Shown piece by piece: positions 1 through 5,506 of a DNA stretch of 7,039 nt (positions are counted from its first letter, which is position 1; each line of letters begins with the position of its first letter). Origin of the DNA: an uncultured Eubacterium sp. (lineage in GTDB: Bacteria; Bacillota; Clostridia; Peptostreptococcales; Anaerovoracaceae). The notes beneath the pieces were generated by a model that saw only the letters and a list, made by a program, of their open reading frames with translations, did no database searches and was not told the DNA's origin. A program made the position numbers and the translations under genes. The DNA lies in contig CALBGO010000115.1 in the NCBI GenBank assembly GCA_937894585.1, forward strand, positions 1-7,039, given 5' to 3'.

Positions 1-81
1 GCTGAAATATTGAATTTTCAAGGTGCGATGCCCATTTTGGGTATGGGAAGTCTTAATTATTTAATTAAAAAGTCAATTTAA
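1..81 (+). CDS. C-terminal tail of an unidentified gene (partial, cut by window edge)
   Basis: Frame 1 is open from the first base and ends at TAA 79-81, giving 26 residues that end in NYLIKKSI. Both other forward frames hit stops within the first 12 bases. The peptide contains a Gly/Met-rich stretch (MPILGMGSL) and a basic end, but it is too short to place in any family. The stop lies 48 bases before the secreted-protein gene, so this gene could belong to the same operon or simply end upstream. An open run of this length in AT-rich DNA can occur by chance, so the call is weak. Confidence 0.3.
   Translation, partial: AEILNFQGAMPILGMGSLNYLIKKSI
37..65 (+). promoter_or_regulatory. Possible promoter for the secreted-protein operon
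   Basis: TTGGGT at 37-42 is followed, after 17 bases, by TTTAAT at 60-65. The second box matches the sigma-A -10 consensus at five of six bases, while the first shares only TTG with the -35 consensus. Transcription would begin near 72 and leave a leader of about 58 bases before the ATG at 130. The site lies inside the putative tail of the upstream gene. AT-rich DNA produces such matches often, so this is only a candidate. Confidence 0.22.
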
Positions 82-129
82 GATCATGAAATGTGCTTAG
101 ATTGACAGGAGAAAGGAGACGGACATATT

Positions 130-531
130 ATGAAGATACAAGTAAAAGGAAAAAGAATGGTTGCTGTTTTAACAATGGTCACTACTTTAGTAATCGGAAG
201 TGCTTTACCAACTTTTGCAGCCACCGCAACTGCCAGTTTGCCGAGTAGTGATTGGATAGCATATTCGTCTGCAATAGAAGGAAATTATGCAAAAATTTCT
301 GCAGGATATGTAGATGGGAAGGCAAAGCTACCGGTATGGTTTGTTATTGAAAATAATAATGGCGGCTATCACGATGTGGCAAAGGAGAAAGTCTCTCCGG
401 CAGCCAGTCCATCAGGAAAGACGACTTATAACAGTACGAAGCTTTTTAAATATCGTCTCGAATTAAATCCTTATGGAACAGAGACCAAGGGGAGTAAAGC
501 TGATGGAACTATTACAGTTTTAACAAAGTAA
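130..531 (+). CDS. Small Sec-secreted protein of unknown family, first gene of an ABC transporter block
   Basis: The 133-residue product has a classical Sec signal peptide: basic residues 2-9 (K2, K6, K8, R9), a hydrophobic core at about 10-24, and a signal peptidase I-type site after TFA at residue 30, or alternatively after ATA at 35. The mature part of about 100 residues has no cysteine. It is rich in Lys, Gly, Ser, Thr and Asn, slightly basic by my count (12 K/R, 9 D/E), and looks like alternating short beta strands. The ATG at 130 is supported by AAAGGAG at 112-118. I do not recognise the family. The lack of Cys rules out ordinary lantibiotic chemistry, and I do not see the motifs I would expect of lactococcin 972. 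Its place directly before an ABC transporter block suggests a bacteriocin-like, signalling or envelope-stress protein handled or sensed by that transporter. Because it has its own Sec signal, the transporter may serve immunity or sensing rather than export. The function is inferred from context only. Confidence 0.85.
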   Translation: MKIQVKGKRMVAVLTMVTTLVIGSALPTFAATATASLPSSDWIAYSSAIEGNYAKISAGYVDGKAKLPVWFVIENNNGGYHDVAKEKVSPAASPSGKTTYNSTKLFKYRLELNPYGTETKGSKADGTITVLTK

Positions 532-550
532 GAACGGATTTCGATTGCTG

Positions 551-579
551 TGCAGGGAGCGGGTTTTCTGGTCCCTGCA
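551..579 (+). promoter_or_regulatory. Perfect 8-bp stem-loop between peptide gene and transporter genes
   Basis: TGCAGGGA (551-558) pairs perfectly with TCCCTGCA (572-579) around a 13-base loop. It lies 20 bases after the peptide gene's stop and ends 21 bases before the ATG of the membrane-protein gene. No T-run follows; the next bases are A-rich. It is therefore not a textbook Rho-independent terminator. In bacteriocin and lantibiotic operons, hairpins at this position commonly act as partial terminators or 3'-end stabilisers that keep peptide mRNA more abundant than transporter mRNA. That role here is inference. Confidence 0.5.
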
Positions 580-600
580 GTAAAAGAAAAGAGGAACACC

Positions 601-2277
601 ATGAGACTGTATATGCAATACCTGAAAATTTTTTTAAAAGACAGACTTTTTACTTTTTCTTTTTTGATTTTTTTTATGTTCTGTTTTTATGAATTACTTT
701 CAATGTACTTTCAGTGGCCGGATTTAATGATGACGCCACTTGAAGTAACACTGAAATTATCCCAGTATGTATTTATCTATTTCTTAGCTGCCGGGTATCT
801 GTTTTTCGTAAAGGGGAAAAGGGTATTGATGGAGGAAGCTGCAGCTGTTACGACTGCCGGGAAAAAGGGTGCCCATTATTTAGCGCAATTTCTGGCACTT
901 CTTAGCATTATTCTGCTCTTATCAATTTGTTTACTTGTCTATAATATTGTTGTTTTTAAGATTATCCTGAAACAGTATGATAATACTGAGAAGGGGTTTG
1001 ATTATATTTTGCATATTTGTAAATGTATTTTTGTATATATTATGTTAGTTGCAGAACTGGCAGGATTAATCGGAGCAAGTGTATCCCGTATTAACAATCG
1101 AATGATTCATTATGGTATCATTCTCGGGGTTATCTTTATTTCAGGATCATATATGGAGAAAATTGTAAATATCCTTATGGATACAGTCGGTATCAACTTA
1201 TTTCAATTTGAAGACTGGTTTGACATTTTTCCTATTAATTTGGATTTTGAACTGAATCCGGCTTTTGGATTCAGCGTATTACCGTATAAAATCGGGATTC
1301 TTATGTTTTGGATTGCTTTGTTCTGCGGAAATATAGCAATTTGGTTTAAGTTAAAGAAAAGAGGTTTATATATAGTTTTAGCCGGTACGGTATGTGTGGC
1401 ATCTCTGTTTGTTTATACTGCGCCTGCGTCAAAGGTGGAGATGGATAATTCGCCGGAAGGTTCTGCGATGCACGATATGTATTATTACGCGGGAAGAGAG
1501 GTTAAAGAGAAAGAGGCAGACTTTCGGATTGAACAGTATGATATGGATCTTCAGATAAGAAACCAGTTAAAGTCAGTAGTTAAAATGCAGCTATCAGATC
1601 CGGAATTGCAGCAATATGATTTTACATTGTATCATGACTACAAAATCAATTCTGTTAAGAATCAGGATGGAGAAGAGCTGGAGTTTCATCAGGAGTCAGA
1701 TTACTTTTCTGTAAAGAAGGGAACGCAGCCAACGAAAGAACTGCAGGTTGCGTATAAGGGAGCGGCAAAAGCGTGCTATGCAAATCAGCAGGGAATTTAT
1801 CTGCCGGGGGATTTTCAGTATTATCCGATTGCGGGTATTTTGAAGCTGGCAGATTCGGAGAATGGAATGTTAAACAGACAATTTCTGAAAGAAGAAACAA
1901 AATTTGATGTAAAGGTTCAATATCAGAGGAAGGTTTTTTCTAATCTAAAAGAAAAAGAGAAAAATCACTTCGTCGGCAGCAGCAATGGATTGACGCTGGC
2001 GGCAGGGATGATGAAGGAAACGGGAGACGGTAACAATAAGATTATTTATCCGACCTATGAATCTATGGAATTGAAGCATTATCAGAATACATTACGGCTT
2101 CTTGCAGAAAACGGGTATCAGAACTGCACCTTTACGGTGGTTCCGAATATGAATCAGGGCGGAACCTTTACACATGTCAGCGAGAAGCAGATTATATCTG
2201 TAGTGCCATTCTTTGTAGGGAAAGGATTTGAGCGGGACTGGATTGATATGCTGAAAGCGGGAAAGGATGAAGCGTAG
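601..2277 (+). CDS. ABC-2-type membrane protein with an M1-aminopeptidase-like outer domain lacking the zinc site
   Basis: The product has 558 residues. About seven hydrophobic segments are visible (roughly 17-37, 53-70, 97-119, 138-160, 169-186, 230-249, 257-274), which would put the C-terminal 280 residues outside the cell. From about 310 on, the pattern resembles the N-terminal beta domain of M1 aminopeptidases as found fused to ABC permeases: YDMDLQI, then a DGEELEF turn, an LQVAYKG strand, and FDVKVQY. Near 513-530, VVPNMNQGG sits where the GAMEN exopeptidase motif would be, but the motif is not kept. Only 37 residues follow, and no HEXXH is present, so it should be catalytically dead as a peptidase. 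I chose ATG 601 because AGAGGAA lies just upstream (590-596). A GTG at 550 would read through the intergenic hairpin and add 17 non-membrane residues. The stop comes one base before the ATPase start used here. The ABC-2-like fold and M1 resemblance are pattern judgements, not searches. Confidence 0.75.
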   Translation: MRLYMQYLKIFLKDRLFTFSFLIFFMFCFYELLSMYFQWPDLMMTPLEVTLKLSQYVFIYFLAAGYLFFVKGKRVLMEEAAAVTTAGKKGAHYLAQFLALLSIILLLSICLLVYNIVVFKIILKQYDNTEKGFDYILHICKCIFVYIMLVAELAGLIGASVSRINNRMIHYGIILGVIFISGSYMEKIVNILMDTVGINLFQFEDWFDIFPINLDFELNPAFGFSVLPYKIGILMFWIALFCGNIAIWFKLKKRGLYIVLAGTVCVASLFVYTAPASKVEMDNSPEGSAMHDMYYYAGREVKEKEADFRIEQYDMDLQIRNQLKSVVKMQLSDPELQQYDFTLYHDYKINSVKNQDGEELEFHQESDYFSVKKGTQPTKELQVAYKGAAKACYANQQGIYLPGDFQYYPIAGILKLADSENGMLNRQFLKEETKFDVKVQYQRKVFSNLKEKEKNHFVGSSNGLTLAAGMMKETGDGNNKIIYPTYESMELKHYQNTLRLLAENGYQNCTFTVVPNMNQGGTFTHVSEKQIISVVPFFVGKGFERDWIDMLKAGKDEA

Positions 2278-2278
2278 G

Positions 2279-3091
2279 ATGGAAATCAGAAACCTATATA
2301 AAAATTTTGGAAAGAAAGAAGTTCTTCATGATATCAGTTTGTATTTGGAAAATGGAGTATATGGTCTTTTGGGGCCGAATGGAGCAGGAAAAACAACATT
2401 ACTGCGATGTATTACAGGACTGTATGCGTATAGGAAAGGCAGTATAGAACTGTTTAAGGAGGAGATCGGATATTTGCCGCAGAATTTTGGAACTTACAGA
2501 GAATTAAGTGTGCGGGAAGCGATGAAACTTTTTTCGGTGCTGAAAAATCAGCCGAAGGAGACCGTCGAAGAACAGATACAAGTGGCTCTGGAAAAGGTGA
2601 ATTTAATTGAAGAACGAGATAAGAAGATAAAAAAGTTATCAGGGGGAATGCTTCGTCGTCTTGGGATTGCACAGACCTTGTTAGGGAATCCGGGAATTCT
2701 GATTTACGATGAACCGACCGCAGGCCTGGATCCGGAGGAAAGACTTCGATTCAAGAGAATGCTATACGATTTAGAAAAAGAGAAAGTTGTGATTATCTCC
2801 ACACACATCGTAGAAGATGTTGAAGCAGTCTGCGATAAATTGATTGTAATGAGCGAAGGGAAAATTCTTTTTGTCGGGACGGGCGCAGAACTTGCAAAAA
2901 CCGCTGCAGAGAAAGTCTATTTGTGCAGGGAGGATCAGATAACAGAACAATTTGTAAATTGTTTTATAGAAAAGACTTTTGAAAAGGACGGAAAGCGGCA
3001 GTGCAGAGTTTTATCTTCAGAAAAGCTTCCCTTTCAGATGGTTTCTCCGGAAATAGAGGATGGATATTTATGCGTATTAAAGAACATTTAG
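2279..3091 (+). CDS. ABC transporter ATP-binding protein
   Basis: This is a 270-residue cytoplasmic ATPase with a complete nucleotide-binding domain: Walker A GPNGAGKT at 32-39, Q-loop Q68, signature LSGGM at 120-124, Walker B ILIYDEP at 140-146 with catalytic Glu145, D-loop GLD at 149-151 and switch His176. Residues beyond about 200 form a variable C-terminal extension like those of ABC-2-type exporter ATPases. It should power the membrane proteins encoded on either side. I prefer ATG 2279 because the family N-terminus begins there (MEIRNL) and AAAGGA lies at 2262-2267. An ATG at 2267 would add four residues and overlap the previous gene by 11 bases. In either case the genes are translationally coupled. 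The substrate cannot be read from the ATPase. The domain assignment is secure. Confidence 0.95.
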   Translation: MEIRNLYKNFGKKEVLHDISLYLENGVYGLLGPNGAGKTTLLRCITGLYAYRKGSIELFKEEIGYLPQNFGTYRELSVREAMKLFSVLKNQPKETVEEQIQVALEKVNLIEERDKKIKKLSGGMLRRLGIAQTLLGNPGILIYDEPTAGLDPEERLRFKRMLYDLEKEKVVIISTHIVEDVEAVCDKLIVMSEGKILFVGTGAELAKTAAEKVYLCREDQITEQFVNCFIEKTFEKDGKRQCRVLSSEKLPFQMVSPEIEDGYLCVLKNI

Positions 3092-3732
3092 TCAATCAAG
3101 CGCGGCTTGTATACATACAGAAAAAGAGTATGGGACTTCTGTTTTATATTCCTGTGGCTGTAAATTGGATATTGCTTCCGATCTTAACCTTCTTGCTGTA
3201 TTTCAGGTGGGGAGGAGGCTCGTTTGCTGCTGCAGAGGTTTTGAAATTATTTCAATTTTTCGTTCCCTTCTTCAATTCTTGGTGGTTGATTTTAGCATTT
3301 TCAGAGTACATAGAAGGACGGGGAAATGAATTGTATTATATTGCAGGTAGAATGAAGAGCGGGCTTGCAGTGCTTTGGATTGCGATATATTTTTGTCTCA
3401 CAGGTTTGCCCTTTGTCTTTTACAGAATCTGGCTTCCGACGCTAGGGATAGAAATTCTGCGTATTTTTATTGAATGTATTTTTTTCGCAGGTATCACTTA
3501 CTTTCTGCTTTTTATTACATCTTCATCGGCTTCTACACTAGCGGTGATGCTGATTTACACAACGGTTTCATCTTTCAGTACAGCGCCGGCTTTGCAGCAT
3601 CTCCGATATGTATGCATAGAACCCTGGACTTTGAGGCTTTTCTTAGAAAAGTATTGTTTTTTTCTTGTTGTGGGATGTGTATTTTTTGCAGGCGGTATGA
3701 TAGCAAATCGAAAGTATAGAAAATATCAATAA
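3070..3732 (+). CDS. Six-helix ABC transporter permease subunit
   Basis: The product has 220 residues and about six hydrophobic segments (roughly 22-45, 58-80, 98-119, 128-150, 154-172, 194-212), with basic ends (MRIKEH at the start, NRKYRKYQ at the end) that suggest both termini are cytoplasmic. ATG 3070 is chosen because AGAGGA at 3055-3060 precedes it by nine bases. A GTG at 3001 would extend 69 more bases into the ATPase gene and adds a non-membrane leader. The first 22 bases overlap the end of the ATPase gene, a strong sign of translational coupling and of a shared complex. There is one ATPase for two dissimilar membrane proteins, so a transporter built from the 558-residue and 220-residue proteins on an ATPase dimer is plausible. 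No specific family was recognised from sequence motifs; the permease role rests on topology and position. Confidence 0.75.
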   Translation: MRIKEHLVNQARLVYIQKKSMGLLFYIPVAVNWILLPILTFLLYFRWGGGSFAAAEVLKLFQFFVPFFNSWWLILAFSEYIEGRGNELYYIAGRMKSGLAVLWIAIYFCLTGLPFVFYRIWLPTLGIEILRIFIECIFFAGITYFLLFITSSSASTLAVMLIYTTVSSFSTAPALQHLRYVCIEPWTLRLFLEKYCFFLVVGCVFFAGGMIANRKYRKYQ

Positions 3733-3777
3733 CTCGGATTCCAGCTTGGGATTGAGTCTTAAAAGGAGAGTTCCGTT

Positions 3778-4239
3778 ATGGTAAATCTTTTTGCACATGG
3801 AAACCGCATACGAAACCTGCTTATCTTTTCGCTTATATTGACAGCCTGTACGATGCTGCTGCCATGGTTTTCTCTGAATACAGATATGCATAGTTTCTAC
3901 GGGCATCGGGAATTAGTCAGTCTGATACTTCCTCTTTTCTATGCATTTGCATACTTTATGTGGGAAGACAGAAATCTTATGAAATCAGTGCTGATGCAGC
4001 TGGATCTGATTCTCATAAGCGGTATTATCATTTACGCATTTTATCATTGGAGTATAGATGATAATATTGTAAATGAATATAATTTCCATTTAAGCAGAGA
4101 AGCCGCTTTGCCCGGATACTGGCTGGCAGTTGCGCTATCCTTTATGAATATTATTCTCTATCAGGTTTATCTGGTTTCGGAAGTCATACGAAAAAGAAAA
4201 GCAGGTATATCCTGTAGAAATCATAAAATTCAGGCTTAA
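3778..4239 (+). CDS. Four-helix membrane protein of unknown function, last gene of the block
   Basis: The product has 153 residues and four hydrophobic segments (roughly 13-31, 45-62, 72-90, 113-133), a polar stretch at 91-111 (DDNIVNEYNFHLSREA) likely outside, and a basic, Cys-containing C-terminal tail. The ATG is well supported by AAAGGAG at 3762-3768. It starts 45 bases after the permease gene and is followed directly by a terminator, so it closes the transcription unit. I do not recognise the family. Small polytopic proteins at the end of peptide/ABC blocks are often immunity or accessory membrane proteins, and that is the main hypothesis here. It could also be a further transporter subunit or an unrelated passenger. 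The gene itself is convincing; the role is open. Confidence 0.75.
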   Translation: MVNLFAHGNRIRNLLIFSLILTACTMLLPWFSLNTDMHSFYGHRELVSLILPLFYAFAYFMWEDRNLMKSVLMQLDLILISGIIIYAFYHWSIDDNIVNEYNFHLSREAALPGYWLAVALSFMNIILYQVYLVSEVIRKRKAGISCRNHKIQA

Positions 4240-4253
4240 GAAGAAACGGCACC

Positions 4254-4298
4254 ATATAATACCTCGGGAAATCAATCCTCGGGGTATTATATTATATT
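4254..4298 (+). terminator. Hairpin terminator closing the transporter block
   Basis: Bases 4254-4268 pair with 4278-4292 as a 15-bp stem with two G-T wobbles, around a nine-base loop. The tail is T-rich but interrupted by A (4293-4298). The top of the stem is GC-rich (CCTCGGG against CCTCGGGG) and the bottom is AT only. It begins 15 bases after the stop of the four-helix protein gene. The stem and position are clear. The weak T-tract leaves termination strength uncertain, and the AT base of the stem might let it work on the other strand too. Confidence 0.7.
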
Positions 4299-4506
4299 GC
4301 AATGAATTCTGCCGTTATATGTACTTAATGCTTACGGCATTTCATACGGCGGATCAGAAATTTTAAGGGGGATCAGAAAATAAAATTCAATTCGGGAGTA
4401 AATGGCTATCCAACTTTTATTTTTCAGCTTCATAAATCTTCTGTTTCCGCATTTTTATAAAAGAGTGATGCCTTACCCGCAAATATCAATATTCTTGTGA
4501 TTGGAG

Positions 4507-4535
4507 TTGTATCTTTTGCCTGAAACAAATATAAT
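4507..4535 (+). promoter_or_regulatory. Possible sigma-A promoter with perfect TATAAT box
   Basis: A perfect TATAAT lies at 4530-4535, with TTGTAT at 4507-4512 placed 17 bases upstream; the latter shares only TTG with the -35 consensus. Transcription would start near 4542 and run toward the regulator gene, giving a leader of about 290 bases. A 12-base direct repeat starts at the edge of the -10 box. It is a candidate only, because the -35 box is poor. Confidence 0.35.
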
Positions 4536-4578
4536 AAAAGTGTGATAATGAAACACAGAAACTCCGATAAAAGTGTGA
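4534..4578 (+). repeat. 12-base direct repeat with 33-base period
   Basis: ATAAAAGTGTGA occurs exactly at 4534-4545 and 4567-4578. The two starts are 33 bases apart, about three helical turns, so a bound protein would sit on the same DNA face at both. The first copy runs from the -10 box to the predicted transcription start and the second lies in the early leader. This would suit a repressor or response-regulator site, but no binding protein is known and AT-rich bias may contribute. Confidence 0.45.
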
Positions 4579-4686
4579 GAGCAGAGTCTTCTGAAATTGG
4601 ATGACGATGTACTGAAGATTCCTCTGTTTATGGCAGACCGGACAGATCGATTGATTGGTTTGTCTTTAGAACAGAAAAAGAAATAA
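4579..4686 (+). pseudogene. Possible remnant of a decayed coding sequence
   Basis: Between TGA 4576-4578 and TAA 4684-4686 one frame stays open for 35 codons. It reads like a protein C-terminus (DDDVLKIPLFMADR in the middle, LSLEQKKK at the end), with mixed hydrophobic and charged residues. It has no ATG start with a ribosome site. A short ORF beginning at ATG 4548 in another frame runs up to this point, so a single frameshift could join them. No family was recognised. The stretch may equally be chance. Confidence 0.15.
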
Positions 4687-4726
4687 AGGGGAAAACCCAT
4701 ACTGAAACAAGCGCATAATATCAGGC

Positions 4727-4767
4727 TGTAAAAGGCGGTTTACACTGATTTGGCGAAAATGTAAAAG
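4727..4767 (+). promoter_or_regulatory. Candidate promoter of the regulator operon overlapped by TGTAAA/TTTACA sites
   Basis: TTTACA at 4739-4744 matches the -35 consensus at five of six bases, and TAAAAG at 4762-4767, 17 bases later, matches the -10 at four of six. The -35 box is also the right arm of a perfect inverted repeat, TGTAAA-N6-TTTACA (4727-4744). A third copy, TGTAAAAG at 4760-4767, repeats the left arm 33 bases on and overlaps the -10 box. Three copies of one hexamer over both promoter boxes suggest an operator. Transcription would start near 4774, just before the next inverted repeat. The binding protein is unknown; the membrane-anchored regulator encoded downstream is the obvious candidate. 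Confidence 0.4.
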
Positions 4768-4780
4768 CCATTTGATAGAC

Positions 4781-4810
4781 TGTACCGATAAAGAAGCTTA
4801 TATTGGTACA
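4781..4810 (+). promoter_or_regulatory. 10-bp inverted repeat just upstream of the regulator's ribosome site
   Basis: TGTACCGATA (4781-4790) and TATTGGTACA (4801-4810) form ten complementary pairs with one G-T wobble around a ten-base spacer. It ends two bases before the ribosome site AAAAGGAGG. As DNA, the half-sites lie 20 bases apart, two helical turns, as expected of an operator for a dimeric repressor. As RNA, it could fold into a hairpin abutting the ribosome site. A very similar layout precedes the second XRE gene at 6802-6832. Confidence 0.5.
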
Positions 4811-4832
4811 CGAAAAGGAGGACAGATCTGAA

Positions 4833-5483
4833 ATGCATATAGGAGATCAGATAAATCATCTGCGGAAGAAAAACGGATTAAGTCAGGATGCGTTTGCGGA
4901 AATTTTCCATATATCCAGACAGACAGTTTCGAATTGGGAAAATGGCAAAAGTTACCCTGACTTAGAAATGATCATTCAGATCAGTAATTATTTTGAGATA
5001 TCTGTTGATGAATTATTGAAACAGGATCATAATACTGTTAAAAAAATTGATTCTCAAAAGAAAAAATCAAAAATATATTTTGTAATGCTGGTTGTTGTGA
5101 TTGTATTAAGCGTAACTGCCGCAGCAGGCGTATATCGCCACTATCGCGAACTTAATGCAGTTGCTTTTTCAATGAAGAACAATGAAACCTATCAGGAAGA
5201 TGAAACAAACCGGAGACAATTAAATGTCGCAAAGGGGTATTTTTCCGTACAAAAGGCAGGCAAACTGGACTTAAAGGTAAATGCTTCAACGGATGATGGG
5301 AAATTGCATATTCTTATTTTTGATGAAAACAAGAAAGTATATTATCAATTAGAAGGTAACGACATAAAAGATTCGCAGAAAGTATATTTTGAAAAAGGCT
5401 CTTATACAATTCAGATCGCAGCCGATGATTATGAGCAGAATCATGTTGTTTATATTGAATACGACATTGATGTTAAAAATTAA
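4833..5483 (+). CDS. Membrane-anchored XRE-family transcriptional regulator with outer sensor-like domain
   Basis: The product has 216 residues. Residues 3-63 are an XRE/Cro-type helix-turn-helix (LSQDAFAE as helix 2, SRQTVSNWENG as recognition helix, then YPDLEMI and ISVDELL). A Lys-rich linker (70-80) leads to one membrane helix at about 81-101, and residues 105-216 form an outer beta-rich domain (GKLDLKVNAS, GKLHILIFD, GSYTIQIAA) with alternation like small jelly-roll or PPC-type modules. The DNA-binding head should be cytoplasmic and the tail outside, making it a one-component transmembrane regulator. ATG 4833 is chosen for its ribosome site AAAAGGAGG at 4813-4821 and the family N-terminus; a TTG at 4803 would run through that site. 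It precedes TraX by 23 bases, so it probably leads an operon and may control itself through the inverted repeats upstream. The HTH and membrane helix are seen directly; the sensing role is inferred. Confidence 0.9.
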   Translation: MHIGDQINHLRKKNGLSQDAFAEIFHISRQTVSNWENGKSYPDLEMIIQISNYFEISVDELLKQDHNTVKKIDSQKKKSKIYFVMLVVVIVLSVTAAAGVYRHYRELNAVAFSMKNNETYQEDETNRRQLNVAKGYFSVQKAGKLDLKVNASTDDGKLHILIFDENKKVYYQLEGNDIKDSQKVYFEKGSYTIQIAADDYEQNHVVYIEYDIDVKN

Positions 5484-5506
5484 GGTATCATCGGTTAATT
5501 AGAATT

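Larger units (their letters stand above)
4299..4832. other. Long intergenic region without a convincing gene
   Basis: About 530 bases separate the transporter block from the regulator gene. No long ORF with a ribosome site is present. The left half has a 10-base direct repeat, GGATCAGAAA at 4351-4360 and 4370-4379, and a 32-codon hydrophobic ORF at 4402-4500 with a GGGAG placed too close to its ATG to be convincing. The right half holds the candidate promoters, repeats and inverted repeat listed separately, plus a short open stretch that may be a gene remnant. A region this long with scattered coding-like fragments suggests past gene loss or rearrangement, but nothing here identifies what was lost. 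Confidence 0.6.

Noticed and set aside
102..131. Strong-looking promoter TTGACA-N18-TATTAT
   Set aside because: Its -10 box overlaps the ATG at 130, so transcripts would start inside the secreted-protein gene and lack its ribosome site. The match is probably a by-product of the ribosome-site/start region.
130..531. Secreted protein as a lactococcin 972-type bacteriocin or a lantibiotic
   Set aside because: There is no cysteine for lanthionine rings, and I do not see the Trp/Gly/Tyr pattern expected of lactococcin 972. Only the gene layout is similar.
550..600. Longer start (GTG 550) for the membrane protein
   Set aside because: It would translate through the intergenic hairpin and adds a polar leader; ATG 601 has a ribosome site and begins the membrane domain directly.
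1655..1900. 81-codon minus-strand ORF inside the membrane-protein gene
   Set aside because: It is a Pro/Ser/Leu-rich antisense reading of a clear coding gene, with no independent support.
3001..3069. Longer start (GTG 3001) for the second permease
   Set aside because: It lies inside the ATPase gene without a ribosome site; ATG 3070 has AGAGGA nine bases upstream.
4402..4500. 32-codon hydrophobic ORF, possibly a small toxin-like or signalling peptide
   Set aside because: The GGGAG is only three bases from the ATG, composition is AT-driven, and no antitoxin RNA or partner is visible.
4473..4700. 75-codon minus-strand ORF
   Set aside because: No ribosome site, low-complexity Ser/Phe/His composition, and it overlaps the repeats and promoter-like sites on the plus strand.
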